Position numbers and translations under genes: made by a program. Below are positions 20,234 to 28,185 of a DNA stretch of 64,000 nt, piece by piece. Positions within the stretch are counted from its first letter, which is position 1; every line of letters starts with the position of its first letter. This stretch comes from PGYU01 sp964637845 (GTDB taxonomy: Bacteria > Bacteroidota > Ignavibacteria > Kapaibacteriales > UBA2268): contig CAZWXI010000002.1 of the NCBI GenBank assembly GCA_964637845.1, forward strand, positions 1 through 64,000, given 5' to 3'. The notes below the pieces were generated by a model. That model searched no databases. It saw only the letters and a list, made by a program, of their open reading frames with translations, and was not told the DNA's origin.

Positions 20234-20263
20234 TGGGCATAATCGTGTTAAACATTATGCCCA
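20234..20263 (+). terminator. Hairpin after leuD, probable terminator
   Basis: Ten-base perfect arms (TGGGCATAAT and ATTATGCCCA) enclose ten bases. It starts 30 bases after the leuD stop. The tail (TTCGATTATT) is only moderately T-rich, so it may be a weak terminator or an mRNA-stabilising 3' hairpin. Confidence 0.5.
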
Positions 20264-20329
20264 TTCGATTATTGAGACATCTGTTTCATGAAAATTTCTT
20301 AATTTTGAGTATTATTATTTGAGCATTTT

Positions 20330-20518
20330 ATGACAAATCTTGAAAACTACTTTAATAAAATTAAAGAGAACATAATCAGGAGCAGTCTGGCTTTTGAAGC
20401 ATCATACCGAGAGATAGCTCTTGTGTCTGCTGATTGGACAGCAAGCGGGAGAATTTACATTGCAATTCAGGATTTATTGACCAATAATATTGCTTCTTAT
20501 GTTAACAAACTAAATTAA
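20330..20518 (+). CDS. Small hypothetical protein, 62 aa
   Basis: A short open frame (MTNLENYFNKIKENII...) lies just upstream of pyk, ending 14 bases before its start. It has no signal peptide, no transmembrane segment and no motif I recognise; the sequence reads as mainly helical. It fills an otherwise empty gap between leuD and pyk in the same direction, and its codon use looks like its neighbours. I am not certain it is translated, because the upstream sequence has no clear ribosome binding site. Confidence 0.45.
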   Translation: MTNLENYFNKIKENIIRSSLAFEASYREIALVSADWTASGRIYIAIQDLLTNNIASYVNKLN

Positions 20519-20532
20519 TTTAAATAAATAAT

Positions 20533-21969
20533 ATGCCATTCAGAAAAACGAAAATAGTCTGTACAATTGGTCCTGCGTCATCCTCAGAGCAAATCTTAAC
20601 AAGAATGCTGCAAGCAGGTATGGATGTGGCGCGATTAAATTTCTCACACGGTAAGCACGAACAGCATCTGCAATTAATTCAATCCATTCACTCTGCATCT
20701 GAGCAAACAGGTAAGAAAATTGCTATTCTTCAAGATTTGCAAGGACCAAAAATCAGAACTGAATTAGTTGAAAACGATTGTGCCAAACTAAACGATGGCG
20801 ATGATTTCACAATCACTACAAATAACATTGGCTTAGGAAATTCACAAATCGTTTCTACATCATACAAGGACTTACCCGCTGATCTGAAAAAAGGCAACAC
20901 ACTGCTCTTGGACGACGGTTATATTATTCTCAAGGTCAAGGAAATTATTAACAATGAAATCGTCACAACTATCATAAAAGGGGGCGAACTTAAAAATAAT
21001 AAAGGCATTATCGCTCCCGGAGTAACATTTTCAGCACCCTCCCTAAGTGATAAAGACCTTGAAGATTTAAAGTTCGGACTTCAAAATGGAATCCACGTAG
21101 TTGCTCTATCATTTGTTCGCTCCGTTCGTGACATCCTCGAGCTCAAGACAACTATGAAAATTTTTGGCAGAATTGTACCAATTGTTGCTAAGATAGAACG
21201 CCCCGAAGCTGTCAAGGATATTGATTCTATTCTTAGAGAAGTAGATGCCATTATGGTGGCAAGGGGAGACCTGGGCTTAGAAATGTTACCCGAGCAAGTA
21301 CCAATTATACAAAAAGAAATAATAAGTAAATGCAACAAAGCGGGTAAACCCGTGATTACTGCAACACAAATGCTTGAATCAATGATTAAAAATCCGCGCC
21401 CTTCAAGAGCTGAGGCCAGCGACGTTGCTAATGCAGTTCTTGATGGAACTGATTGTGTTATGCTCAGTGGCGAGACAAGTGTTGGTAGTTATCCTGTGGA
21501 ATCCATCGAATATATGAGCAAAATTATCACAAGCGTCGAAAATAATTACTTTACAAAAGAACATGGTTACAGTATTTATCATGCTGAAACAAATGACATT
21601 TCTGATTCACTCGGGAAGGCCGCTTGCATAATTGCCGACGAAATCAATGCCGCGGCTATAGTACTTTTCACAAGCTCAACCACAACAGCTAAAAATGTTG
21701 CAAAATACAGACCCAGAGTACCAATAATCGGATTAACTGATGATGAAACAATTCACAGAAGACTGAATTTTGTTTGGGGCGTCAAGAGTTTGTTGATAGA
21801 GCCTCTAAATGAGTCAACCTTTGCTTTAGATAGTTGCTATGAATCACTTCTCAAACTCGATTTCATTAATTATGAAGATGACATCGTATTTGTCGCTGGA
21901 TTATCTCGCGGAAAATTAAAAGAACAAAATCTTATTAAAGTTTTCAAACTGCCCCCAAACACTACATAA
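20533..21969 (+). CDS. pyk: Pyruvate kinase
   Basis: This converts phosphoenolpyruvate and ADP to pyruvate and ATP, the last step of glycolysis. At 478 residues it is typical. Clear signatures include KIVCTIGPASSS at the N-terminus, MDVARLNFSHG, LQDLQGPKIRTE, the active-site lysine segment IVAKIERPEAV, MVARGDLGLE, and KPVITATQMLESM. The C-terminal allosteric domain (about residues 350-478) is present. The start lacks an obvious Shine-Dalgarno sequence, as is common in this lineage. Confidence 0.96.
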   Translation: MPFRKTKIVCTIGPASSSEQILTRMLQAGMDVARLNFSHGKHEQHLQLIQSIHSASEQTGKKIAILQDLQGPKIRTELVENDCAKLNDGDDFTITTNNIGLGNSQIVSTSYKDLPADLKKGNTLLLDDGYIILKVKEIINNEIVTTIIKGGELKNNKGIIAPGVTFSAPSLSDKDLEDLKFGLQNGIHVVALSFVRSVRDILELKTTMKIFGRIVPIVAKIERPEAVKDIDSILREVDAIMVARGDLGLEMLPEQVPIIQKEIISKCNKAGKPVITATQMLESMIKNPRPSRAEASDVANAVLDGTDCVMLSGETSVGSYPVESIEYMSKIITSVENNYFTKEHGYSIYHAETNDISDSLGKAACIIADEINAAAIVLFTSSTTTAKNVAKYRPRVPIIGLTDDETIHRRLNFVWGVKSLLIEPLNESTFALDSCYESLLKLDFINYEDDIVFVAGLSRGKLKEQNLIKVFKLPPNTT

Positions 21970-21980
21970 TAGCATACACT

Positions 21981-22060
21981 AATTACTTAACAGTAATTTA
22001 ATTTCGTTTTGTCTAAAAAAAAATTTTGGCTATTTGACTAATATTTTTTATTTTAGACAA
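21981..22060. promoter_or_regulatory. Two nested-scale inverted repeats after pyk
   Basis: The first hairpin (21981-21998) has arms AATTACT and AGTAATT around TAAC. The second pairs TTGTCTAAAA (22009-22018) with TTTTAGACAA (22051-22060), extended inward by four more A-T pairs after one mismatch. They fill the gap between pyk and the beta-helix gene. They could end pyk transcription or form an operator for the surface-protein unit downstream. Confidence 0.4.
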
Positions 22061-22102
22061 GAATAGCAATTGTTAATTTTATAATTTAATTCAGGTTTTG
22101 CC

Positions 22103-23128
22103 ATGATACGTTTAGGACTTTCTATTATACTTGCTTTTATAATACCAATAGGATTATTTGGCAATTTGGGAAAAATATTGGTTGAAAATCCCAATGGAAC
22201 AACTTCTTTGCACCTTACTTTCGCGGCAGCAATATCAGCGGCACAACATGGTGCTTCATTATACTTACCCGCAGGAAATTGGGACGAAAGTGTTACAATT
22301 TCCAAAAGACTTAACATCTATGGTGTTGGACACTATCCCAACTCAAGTCCCGTGACACCCGGCACAAGTAAAGTAACCTCAATCACATTCACAAACAATA
22401 CTGATTCTACTACGATTCAAGGTTTAATAATATCATCAAACATTTCGTATGGTAATTGGACTGCGGTAACTATTAGAAATCATTATTATCTGCGATGTTT
22501 TATCGGTGGTACCTTTAATATAGCTATATCGGGAGCCACCAACATTTCTAATCACGTTTTTAAGGAGTGCATAATTAACTCACTAACTGCTACTGCCTCT
22601 ACTATACCTTCAAATATAATATTCACAAATTGCTACATAGGTGTCTTGGGCGGATTGCGTGGTCAGAATACTTATTTTACCAATTGTATATTTGGTAATA
22701 ATAACTATTTCCAAAATGGCAGTAGCAGAAATTTATTAATTGAGAATTCTATATTTATGCGTACAAGTTCTGACCATTTCTTCTATTTGGAGTCAAGCAT
22801 TATTAATAATTGCATCTTCTTCTCGACTACTGTTACGTGGGGTTCAAACTCTGGGGTTGATAATATTTTGAACCAAAACTGTGCAGGCACCTTTGTTGAT
22901 GGCAATTGCACGACTTTTTCATATACAGCAAATTATCGCCTCAAAAACAGTTCACCCGGGAAAAACGCCGGAACCGATGGTACTGATATCGGATTATATG
23001 GCACTGATGCCCCTTTCAAAGATGGCGGATTACCCGTTATTCCAAATATCAAGGAATTCAGTGTATCAAGAAATCCTGTAAATGGTAAAATCCAAGTGCA
23101 AGCAACAGCAATAAGCCAAACCGAGTAA
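22103..23128 (+). CDS. Secreted right-handed beta-helix protein
   Basis: A signal peptide (MIRLGLSIILAFIIPIGLFG) precedes about 300 residues built like a pectate-lyase-type parallel beta-helix: an N-terminal cap segment FAAAISAAQHGASLYLPAGNW, then rungs rich in Asn and Thr such as NCYIGVLGGLRGQNTYF and NLLIENSIF. The end (FSVSRNPVNGKIQVQATA) is the linker-like finish seen in many Bacteroidota relatives, so it need not be truncated. No catalytic residues can be assigned. The protein is probably extracellular and may bind or cut polysaccharide. The next gene starts 26 bases later and is probably co-transcribed. Confidence 0.78.
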   Translation: MIRLGLSIILAFIIPIGLFGNLGKILVENPNGTTSLHLTFAAAISAAQHGASLYLPAGNWDESVTISKRLNIYGVGHYPNSSPVTPGTSKVTSITFTNNTDSTTIQGLIISSNISYGNWTAVTIRNHYYLRCFIGGTFNIAISGATNISNHVFKECIINSLTATASTIPSNIIFTNCYIGVLGGLRGQNTYFTNCIFGNNNYFQNGSSRNLLIENSIFMRTSSDHFFYLESSIINNCIFFSTTVTWGSNSGVDNILNQNCAGTFVDGNCTTFSYTANYRLKNSSPGKNAGTDGTDIGLYGTDAPFKDGGLPVIPNIKEFSVSRNPVNGKIQVQATAISQTE

Positions 23129-23153
23129 ATAAGCTTTTCATGAGGAAATTATT

Positions 23154-25043
23154 ATGAAGCAGTTTATTTTACTATTGGTTCTAATTGTGGTTGCAACTAC
23201 GATAGCAGAGTCAAAAATCACTAAATACCATTATTGGTTCAATAATGATTACGCTCAAAGAATAACCGTTAATGTTTCACAGAAAGACACTTTGGAAATT
23301 GATTTTGAGATTGATGTTTCGGCTTTACCGCCCGGATTTCATTTCCTTAACATCATGTTCGAGGATAATAGCGGAAAACGTACAGCACCCGAAGCGTCAT
23401 ACTTTTTCATAGCTTACACAATACATAATGATGTTGATTATGACATTGTTGGTTATGAATATTGGTTTAATGATGAATTTGCTGTCAGGCAATACGTTCA
23501 AACATCCGGAACAGATACCCTAAATTTAAATTTACAATTTGATGTTTCACACCTAAATCCTGGACTGAATCTTCTTAATATGCGATACAAAACCTCAGAC
23601 AGTTTATGGAGCACTCCCGAAACGAATTATTTCATTATCCCATTTACAGTCGAAAGCAATATTGATTATAAAATTGTTGGGTATGAATATTGGTTCAATA
23701 CCGATTTTTCCTCTCGGCAATATGTCCAAACAGCCGAAACCGACACCTTAGAAATCACTAACGAATTCGATGTTGGCAGTTTACCCCCAGGAATGCACTT
23801 ATTGAATAAAAGATTCAAAACCTCCGATAGCCTATGGAGCATACCCGAAACAGTTTACTTTATTATTCCCTATTTTGCCGAGAGCAGCTTAGACTATGAC
23901 TTAGTAGCATATGAGTACTGGTTTAACGATGATTTTGCGAATCGGCAGTATTTTGAAATTAATTCAACAGATACTCTTAATTTTTTTGATTCGATAAATG
24001 TTATGAATTTACCCAACGGGATTCATTTATTGAATTACAGAGTCAAATCTGACCTTAACTCATGGAGCATTCCGATAACTGGTTATTTCAATAATACGTT
24101 CAAATATAAATTAGTGGATTCATCTAACTATATCCGAGGCATTAAATATTGGTTCGATGGTGATGCCGATAAATATTACATTTACTACTACGATAGCCTT
24201 GCATATGAATTGAATATTGAGCAGGAGATTGATGTTAGTAATATTATTGGTAACAGAACAATCTATATTCACGCTCTTGATAGTGCAGGATACCAAAGTT
24301 TACCAATTACTTTCGATTTTACAAATAGCTTTACTTTCACAGTGGAAAAAAATATTGTAACATTCGATGTACCCGAAATTATGGGTTATCAATATCTATG
24401 GCTGTTTGGTGACGGTAAATCATCTACTGAAATTAATCCCGTGCATAAATATAATAAGGGGGGAACATTTGACGTGAAACTTATACTTACTCGAGGCACA
24501 CCAAGTATCAAAGACACTCTCATAGAACAAGTTACCATAACCCTTGTTACCCACGCCCTCTCACTTTCATCAGGTTGGAATATGGTTTCGACTTACGTTC
24601 AAGCCGATGATAATTCACTCGAAGAAATTTTTGCCGATATAGTAGAGAGCACTGTCATCGTGAAAAATAATCTCGGTCAAATTTACTTTCCAATGTTCGA
24701 AATTAATGATATCGGCACATGGGACGTAAAGCAGGGCTATCAGGTCTATATGTCGCAAACCGAGACACTTTCAATAACCGGCATACAAGTCGAACCCCAA
24801 AGCACAACGATAAACCTCACGGCAGGTTGGAATATGATCGCATATCTTCGTGATAATGCGATGGATATCGAAACAGCACTCGCCGCTCTGACAGCAGACG
24901 ACAACCTTGTAATAGCCAAAGATAATTTAGGAAATGTATATTTTCCCGCCTTCGAAATCAACATGATTGGCGATATGCTTCCCGGACAGGGCTATCAGAT
25001 ATATCTAGTTAACAGCGACAGCTTTTCATATCCTGAAAATTAG
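23154..25043 (+). CDS. Secreted YEYWFN-repeat protein with PKD and double GWN C-terminal domain
   Basis: The start has GAGG upstream and a signal peptide (MKQFILLLVLIVVATTIAES). Four units of 76-77 residues plus a divergent fifth follow; each opens with Y-x-YWFN, continues RQYVQT...TDTL, and ends SLWSxPETxYFIIPF. A PKD-like domain (YLWLFGDGKSS...VHKYNKGGTFDVKL) lies at about residues 400-460. The last 160 residues form two half-repeats, each opening with (S/A)GWNM and ending G-QGYQ(V/I)Y, finishing SYPEN. This end is nearly identical in the SBBP protein downstream and replaces a classical T9SS domain. YWFD-type repeats occur in many Bacteroidota surface proteins of unknown role. It is likely an exported binding protein. 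Confidence 0.82.
   Translation: MKQFILLLVLIVVATTIAESKITKYHYWFNNDYAQRITVNVSQKDTLEIDFEIDVSALPPGFHFLNIMFEDNSGKRTAPEASYFFIAYTIHNDVDYDIVGYEYWFNDEFAVRQYVQTSGTDTLNLNLQFDVSHLNPGLNLLNMRYKTSDSLWSTPETNYFIIPFTVESNIDYKIVGYEYWFNTDFSSRQYVQTAETDTLEITNEFDVGSLPPGMHLLNKRFKTSDSLWSIPETVYFIIPYFAESSLDYDLVAYEYWFNDDFANRQYFEINSTDTLNFFDSINVMNLPNGIHLLNYRVKSDLNSWSIPITGYFNNTFKYKLVDSSNYIRGIKYWFDGDADKYYIYYYDSLAYELNIEQEIDVSNIIGNRTIYIHALDSAGYQSLPITFDFTNSFTFTVEKNIVTFDVPEIMGYQYLWLFGDGKSSTEINPVHKYNKGGTFDVKLILTRGTPSIKDTLIEQVTITLVTHALSLSSGWNMVSTYVQADDNSLEEIFADIVESTVIVKNNLGQIYFPMFEINDIGTWDVKQGYQVYMSQTETLSITGIQVEPQSTTINLTAGWNMIAYLRDNAMDIETALAALTADDNLVIAKDNLGNVYFPAFEINMIGDMLPGQGYQIYLVNSDSFSYPEN
23226..24140 (+). repeat. Tandem 76-residue YEYWFN repeats
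   Basis: Unit starts fall at 23226, 23454, 23682 and 23910, exactly 228 bases apart each time. A divergent fifth unit starts at 24141. Units two and three are the most alike, sharing RQYVQT, KTSDSLWS and YFIIPF. The exact period indicates duplication with strict length constraint on the fold. Confidence 0.85.
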
Positions 25044-25085
25044 GGAAAAACTTCACTGAACACAACGCCACTCAATAGGGTGGCG
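24564..25085 (+). repeat. Shared C-terminal cassette, copy 1
   Basis: This 522-base stretch, from the last 160 codons through the stop and the terminator stem, matches 27654-28176. By eye I count about 29 mismatches in the coding part (roughly 475 bases), mostly at third codon positions. Homology stops abruptly upstream, at the CTTTCATC before the first GWN motif. Confidence 0.85.
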
Positions 25086-25096
25086 CTATTTTATTT
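25066..25096 (+). terminator. Rho-independent terminator of the YEYWFN-repeat gene
   Basis: Stem CGCCAC / GTGGCG with an eight-base loop is followed by CTATTTTATTT. It is part of the cassette duplicated at 28155. Confidence 0.7.
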
Positions 25097-25106
25097 ACCA
25101 TAAAAA

Positions 25107-25116
25107 ACTACGTAGT
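25107..25116. promoter_or_regulatory. Perfect palindrome, possible operator
   Basis: ACTACGTAGT is self-complementary; after one A-A mismatch, three further A/T pairs extend it on both sides. It lies about 110 bases upstream of the SBBP gene, between the preceding terminator and the probable promoter. Confidence 0.25.
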
Positions 25117-25171
25117 ATTTGGTATTTTTGGTTTGAATAAAATTTTTTTTCAATTGCATTCTATATTTTAT

Positions 25172-25179
25172 TAGTTTTG
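25172..25179 (+). promoter_or_regulatory. Possible -7 box before the SBBP gene
   Basis: TAGTTTTG matches TAnnTTTG. A TTG at 25154 is the nearest upstream candidate, at a shorter spacing than usual. The gene starts at 25226 with AAGGAG at about 25215. Confidence 0.35.
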
Positions 25180-25225
25180 CATTAATAGAAGCGAAATATT
25201 CATTTGATTAATCAAGGAGTTTTTT

Positions 25226-28133
25226 ATGAAATATTTATGGAGAGATTATGTTAAGATATTTTTTTTACTGCTTATACTATTAATGTCGGTATTTTCTGCG
25301 GTATTCGGAAAAAATAAGGATATGTATATAAACCTAACTGAGAGTACCCGAAAGATTGAATTCATCGAAAATAAAGGGCAGGTTGCTGACCAGAATGGCA
25401 ATGTCAATTGGGATGTGCTATTTATTGCTGATTTACCTTATGGAACTATTGCTATTAGAGCTGACGGCATTAGCTACTCTTTCGTCAAATATGATGAAGA
25501 AAAATTGAAAAAGCAAAAGGACAAGATTCTCTCAAAAGATAGATTTGACAAGTTTGATAATCAAATAGATGAGCCAATTCCGATGGAGATTTACCGAGTA
25601 GATATGCGGCTAAAGGGCTCAAATTTTAATCTAAAAGTAAAACAATTTGAAATGACTGAAGACTATAATAACTACTATCTTGCTCATTGCTCCGATGGAA
25701 TTACGCATGTTCGGAAATTCAGGACTGTAAAGCTGATTGATATTTATCCCGACATTGATTTTGTTGTTTATACAAATAATGACGGATTAGTGCAGTATGA
25801 TTTTGTTATAAAGCCTGGTGCAAATCCTGATATGATTAATTTTGCATTTGAAGGAGCTACGAATGTCGAAATCACAGCAACAGGCGATTTACGAGTGGAA
25901 ACTCCTTTCGGCTATATTGAGCAAAAAGCACCGATTGCTTATCAACCAAATGATTTGTCAAAATACATGAATTCGCGTAACCTCAAAACCCACACTCCGC
26001 GTCCTACATCCCAATTCATCAAAAACAGCGACAGCACCATCTCATTTACCGTTGGCGATTACGACAAAACAAAAATACTAGTCGTAGACCCACCAATACG
26101 CCTTTGGGGTACTTATTATGGGGGGAGTGAATTTGATTGGGGCTATTCTCTTGAGACTGACGGCATTGGGAATGTGTATCTTGCGGGTGAAACATGGTCA
26201 ACCACTACCATAGTAACGACGGGTTCTCATCAAAGTTCACATGGCGGCGGTGGTTATTCTGATGCCTTTTTAGTAAAGTTTAATAGCAGTGGAGTTCGCC
26301 TGTGGGGCACTTATTATGGAGGAAGTGGTGGTGAATATGGCGAATCCGTAGCCACCGACGACAGTGGGAATGTGTATCTTGCGGGTCGAACAGGGTCAAT
26401 CACTGCTATAGCAACGACGGGTTCTCATCAAAGTTCGCGTGGTGGTGATTGGGATGCCTTTTTAGTAAAGTTTAATAGCAGTGGAGTTCGCCTGTGGGGC
26501 ACTTATTNNNNNNNNNNNNNNNNNNNNNNNNNNNNNNNNNNNNNNNNNNNNNNNNNNNNNNNNNNNNNNNNNNNNNNNNNNNNNNNNNNNNNNNNNNNNN
26601 NNNNNNNATGGAGGAAGTGGTGGTGAATATGGCGGATCCGTAGCCACCGACGACAGTGGGAATGTGTATCTTGCGGGTGCAACACAATCAACCACTGCCA
26701 TAGCAACGACGGGTTCACATCAAAGTTCTTATGGTGGTGGTAGTAGGGATGCCTTTTTAGTAAAGTTTAATAGCAATGGAATTCGCCAGTGGGGTACTTA
26801 TTATGGGGGAAGTGGTTGGGATTTTGTCCATTCCACGGCCACCGACCGCATTGGAAATGTGTATCTTGCGGGTTTAACACCTTCAACCACTGCCATAGCA
26901 ACGACGGGTTCACATCAAAGTTCTTATAATGGTGGTGATAGGGATGCCTTTTTAGTAAAGTTTAATAGCAATGGGATTCGCCAGTGGGGTACTTATTATG
27001 GGGGGGGGGGTAATGATTTCGGTTATTTCATAGCCACCGACGGCATTGGGAATGTATATCTTGCGGGGTATACAAGTTCAACCACTGCCATAGCAACGAC
27101 GGGTTCACATCAGAGTTCGCATGGTGAGCGTGGTGATGCCTTTTTAGTGAAGTTTAATAGCAGTGGAGTGCGTCAGTGGGGTACTTATTATGGGGGAAGT
27201 GATTATGATGCTGGTTGGACCATTGCTATAAATGGCAGTGGGAATGTGTATCTTGCAGGTGTAACACAATCAACCACTGCCATAGCAACGACGGGTTCAC
27301 ATCAAAGTACTTATGGTGGTGATTGGGATGCCTTTTTAGTAAAGTTTGAAGTGGAATTAGAAGCACCAACACTTTCAAGTCCATCGAATAATGCACAAAA
27401 CCAAGAATTATTTGTAACATTAACTTGGCAACCAGTATATTATGCAACAAGTTACATAGTTCAAGTTGCTACAAATAGCAATTTTGAAAATCCAATTATT
27501 AACTTTGAAACTACAGATTTGAGTTACTTGTTGGAGGAATTATCATATTCAACGATGTATTTTTGGAAAGTTAAAGCAAGAAATTCAGAAACAGAGAGTT
27601 ATTGGTCAGAGGTTTGGCAATTTATGACCGAAAAGTATAAGCATGCTATTACGCTTTCATCGGGTTGGAATATGGTTTCGACTTATGTGCAAGCCGAGGA
27701 TAATTCACTCGAAGAAATTTTTGCCAATATAGTTGAAAGTACTGTAATCGTCAAAAATAATCTAGGTCAAATTTACTTTCCAATGTTCGAAATTAATGAT
27801 ATAGGCACATGGGACGTAAAGCAGGGCTATCAGGTCTATATGTCGCAAACCGAAACACTATCAATAACCGGCACACAAGTCGAACCCGAAAGCACAACGA
27901 TAAACCTTTCGGCAGGTTGGAACATGCTCGCATATCTACGTGATAATGCGATGGATATCGAAACAGCACTCGCCACTCTGACAGCAGACGACAACCTTGT
28001 AATAGCCAAAGATAATTTAGGAAATGTATATTTCCCCGCCTTCGAAATCAACATGATTGGCGACATGCTTCCCGGACAGGGCTATCAGATATATATAATT
28101 AATAGCGATAGCTTTTCATATCCGGAAAATTAG
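25226..28133 (+). CDS. Secreted DUF7948/SBBP beta-propeller protein, split by an assembly gap
   Basis: This is one gene, not two. The start has AAGGAG six bases upstream. A hydrophobic leader (about residues 10-27) is followed by a DUF7948-type domain (FIENKGQV ... VRKFRTVKLIDIYPDIDFV ... YIEQKAPIAYQ). SBBP repeats of 64-66 residues come next, each carrying GTYYGGS, D-x-(S/I)GNVYLAG, TGSHQSS and DAFLVKFNS. After them come a fibronectin type III-like domain (LSSPSNNAQNQELFVTLTWQ) and the double GWN C-terminal domain shared with the upstream protein. A run of 100 Ns at 26508-26607 makes the frame appear to shift; the bases on either side join perfectly in frame and in repeat register. It is probably a cell-surface protein. 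The true number of SBBP repeats is unknown. Confidence 0.85.
26508..26607. other. Assembly gap of 100 N
   Basis: Exactly 100 Ns, the usual placeholder for a gap of unknown size, lie inside the SBBP repeats. Repeat collapse during assembly is the likely cause. Confidence 0.98.
27000..27010 (+). repeat. G11 homopolymer inside the SBBP coding region
   Basis: Eleven consecutive G encode Gly-Gly-Gly-Gly where other units read GGG-GGA-AGT-GGT. Gain or loss of one G would shift frame and remove the last propeller blades, the FN3 domain and the GWN C-terminus. Confidence 0.7.
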
Positions 28134-28176
28134 GAAAGAACTTCACTGAACACAACGCCACTCGATAGGGGTGGCG
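27654..28176 (+). repeat. Shared C-terminal cassette, copy 2
   Basis: This is the counterpart of 24564-25085 and includes the stop codon, the sequence between stop and terminator, and the terminator stem. Confidence 0.85.
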
Positions 28177-28185
28177 TTTTTTTTT
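28155..28185. terminator. Rho-independent terminator of the SBBP gene
   Basis: Stem ACGCCAC / GTGGCGT with a nine-base loop is followed by a run of nine T. The T-run overlaps the stop codon of the convergent mscS gene. Confidence 0.85.

Larger units (their letters stand above)
26099..27357 (+). repeat. SBBP tandem repeats
   Basis: Unit starts, taken at the codon before WGTYYGG, are 26099, 26297, 26489, [gap], 26784, 26979 and 27171. Intact periods are 198, 192, 195 and 192 bases. The unit spanning the gap would be 195 bases if the gap were empty. Confidence 0.85.

Noticed and set aside
26481..26626. Apparent end of one gene and start of another, suggesting a frameshift
   Set aside because: The frame change is produced only by the arbitrary length of the 100-N gap; the flanks join in frame.
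23226..27357. CRISPR array, because of regular repeats
   Set aside because: The repeats are coding, about 190-230 bases long, in frame and without short spacers.
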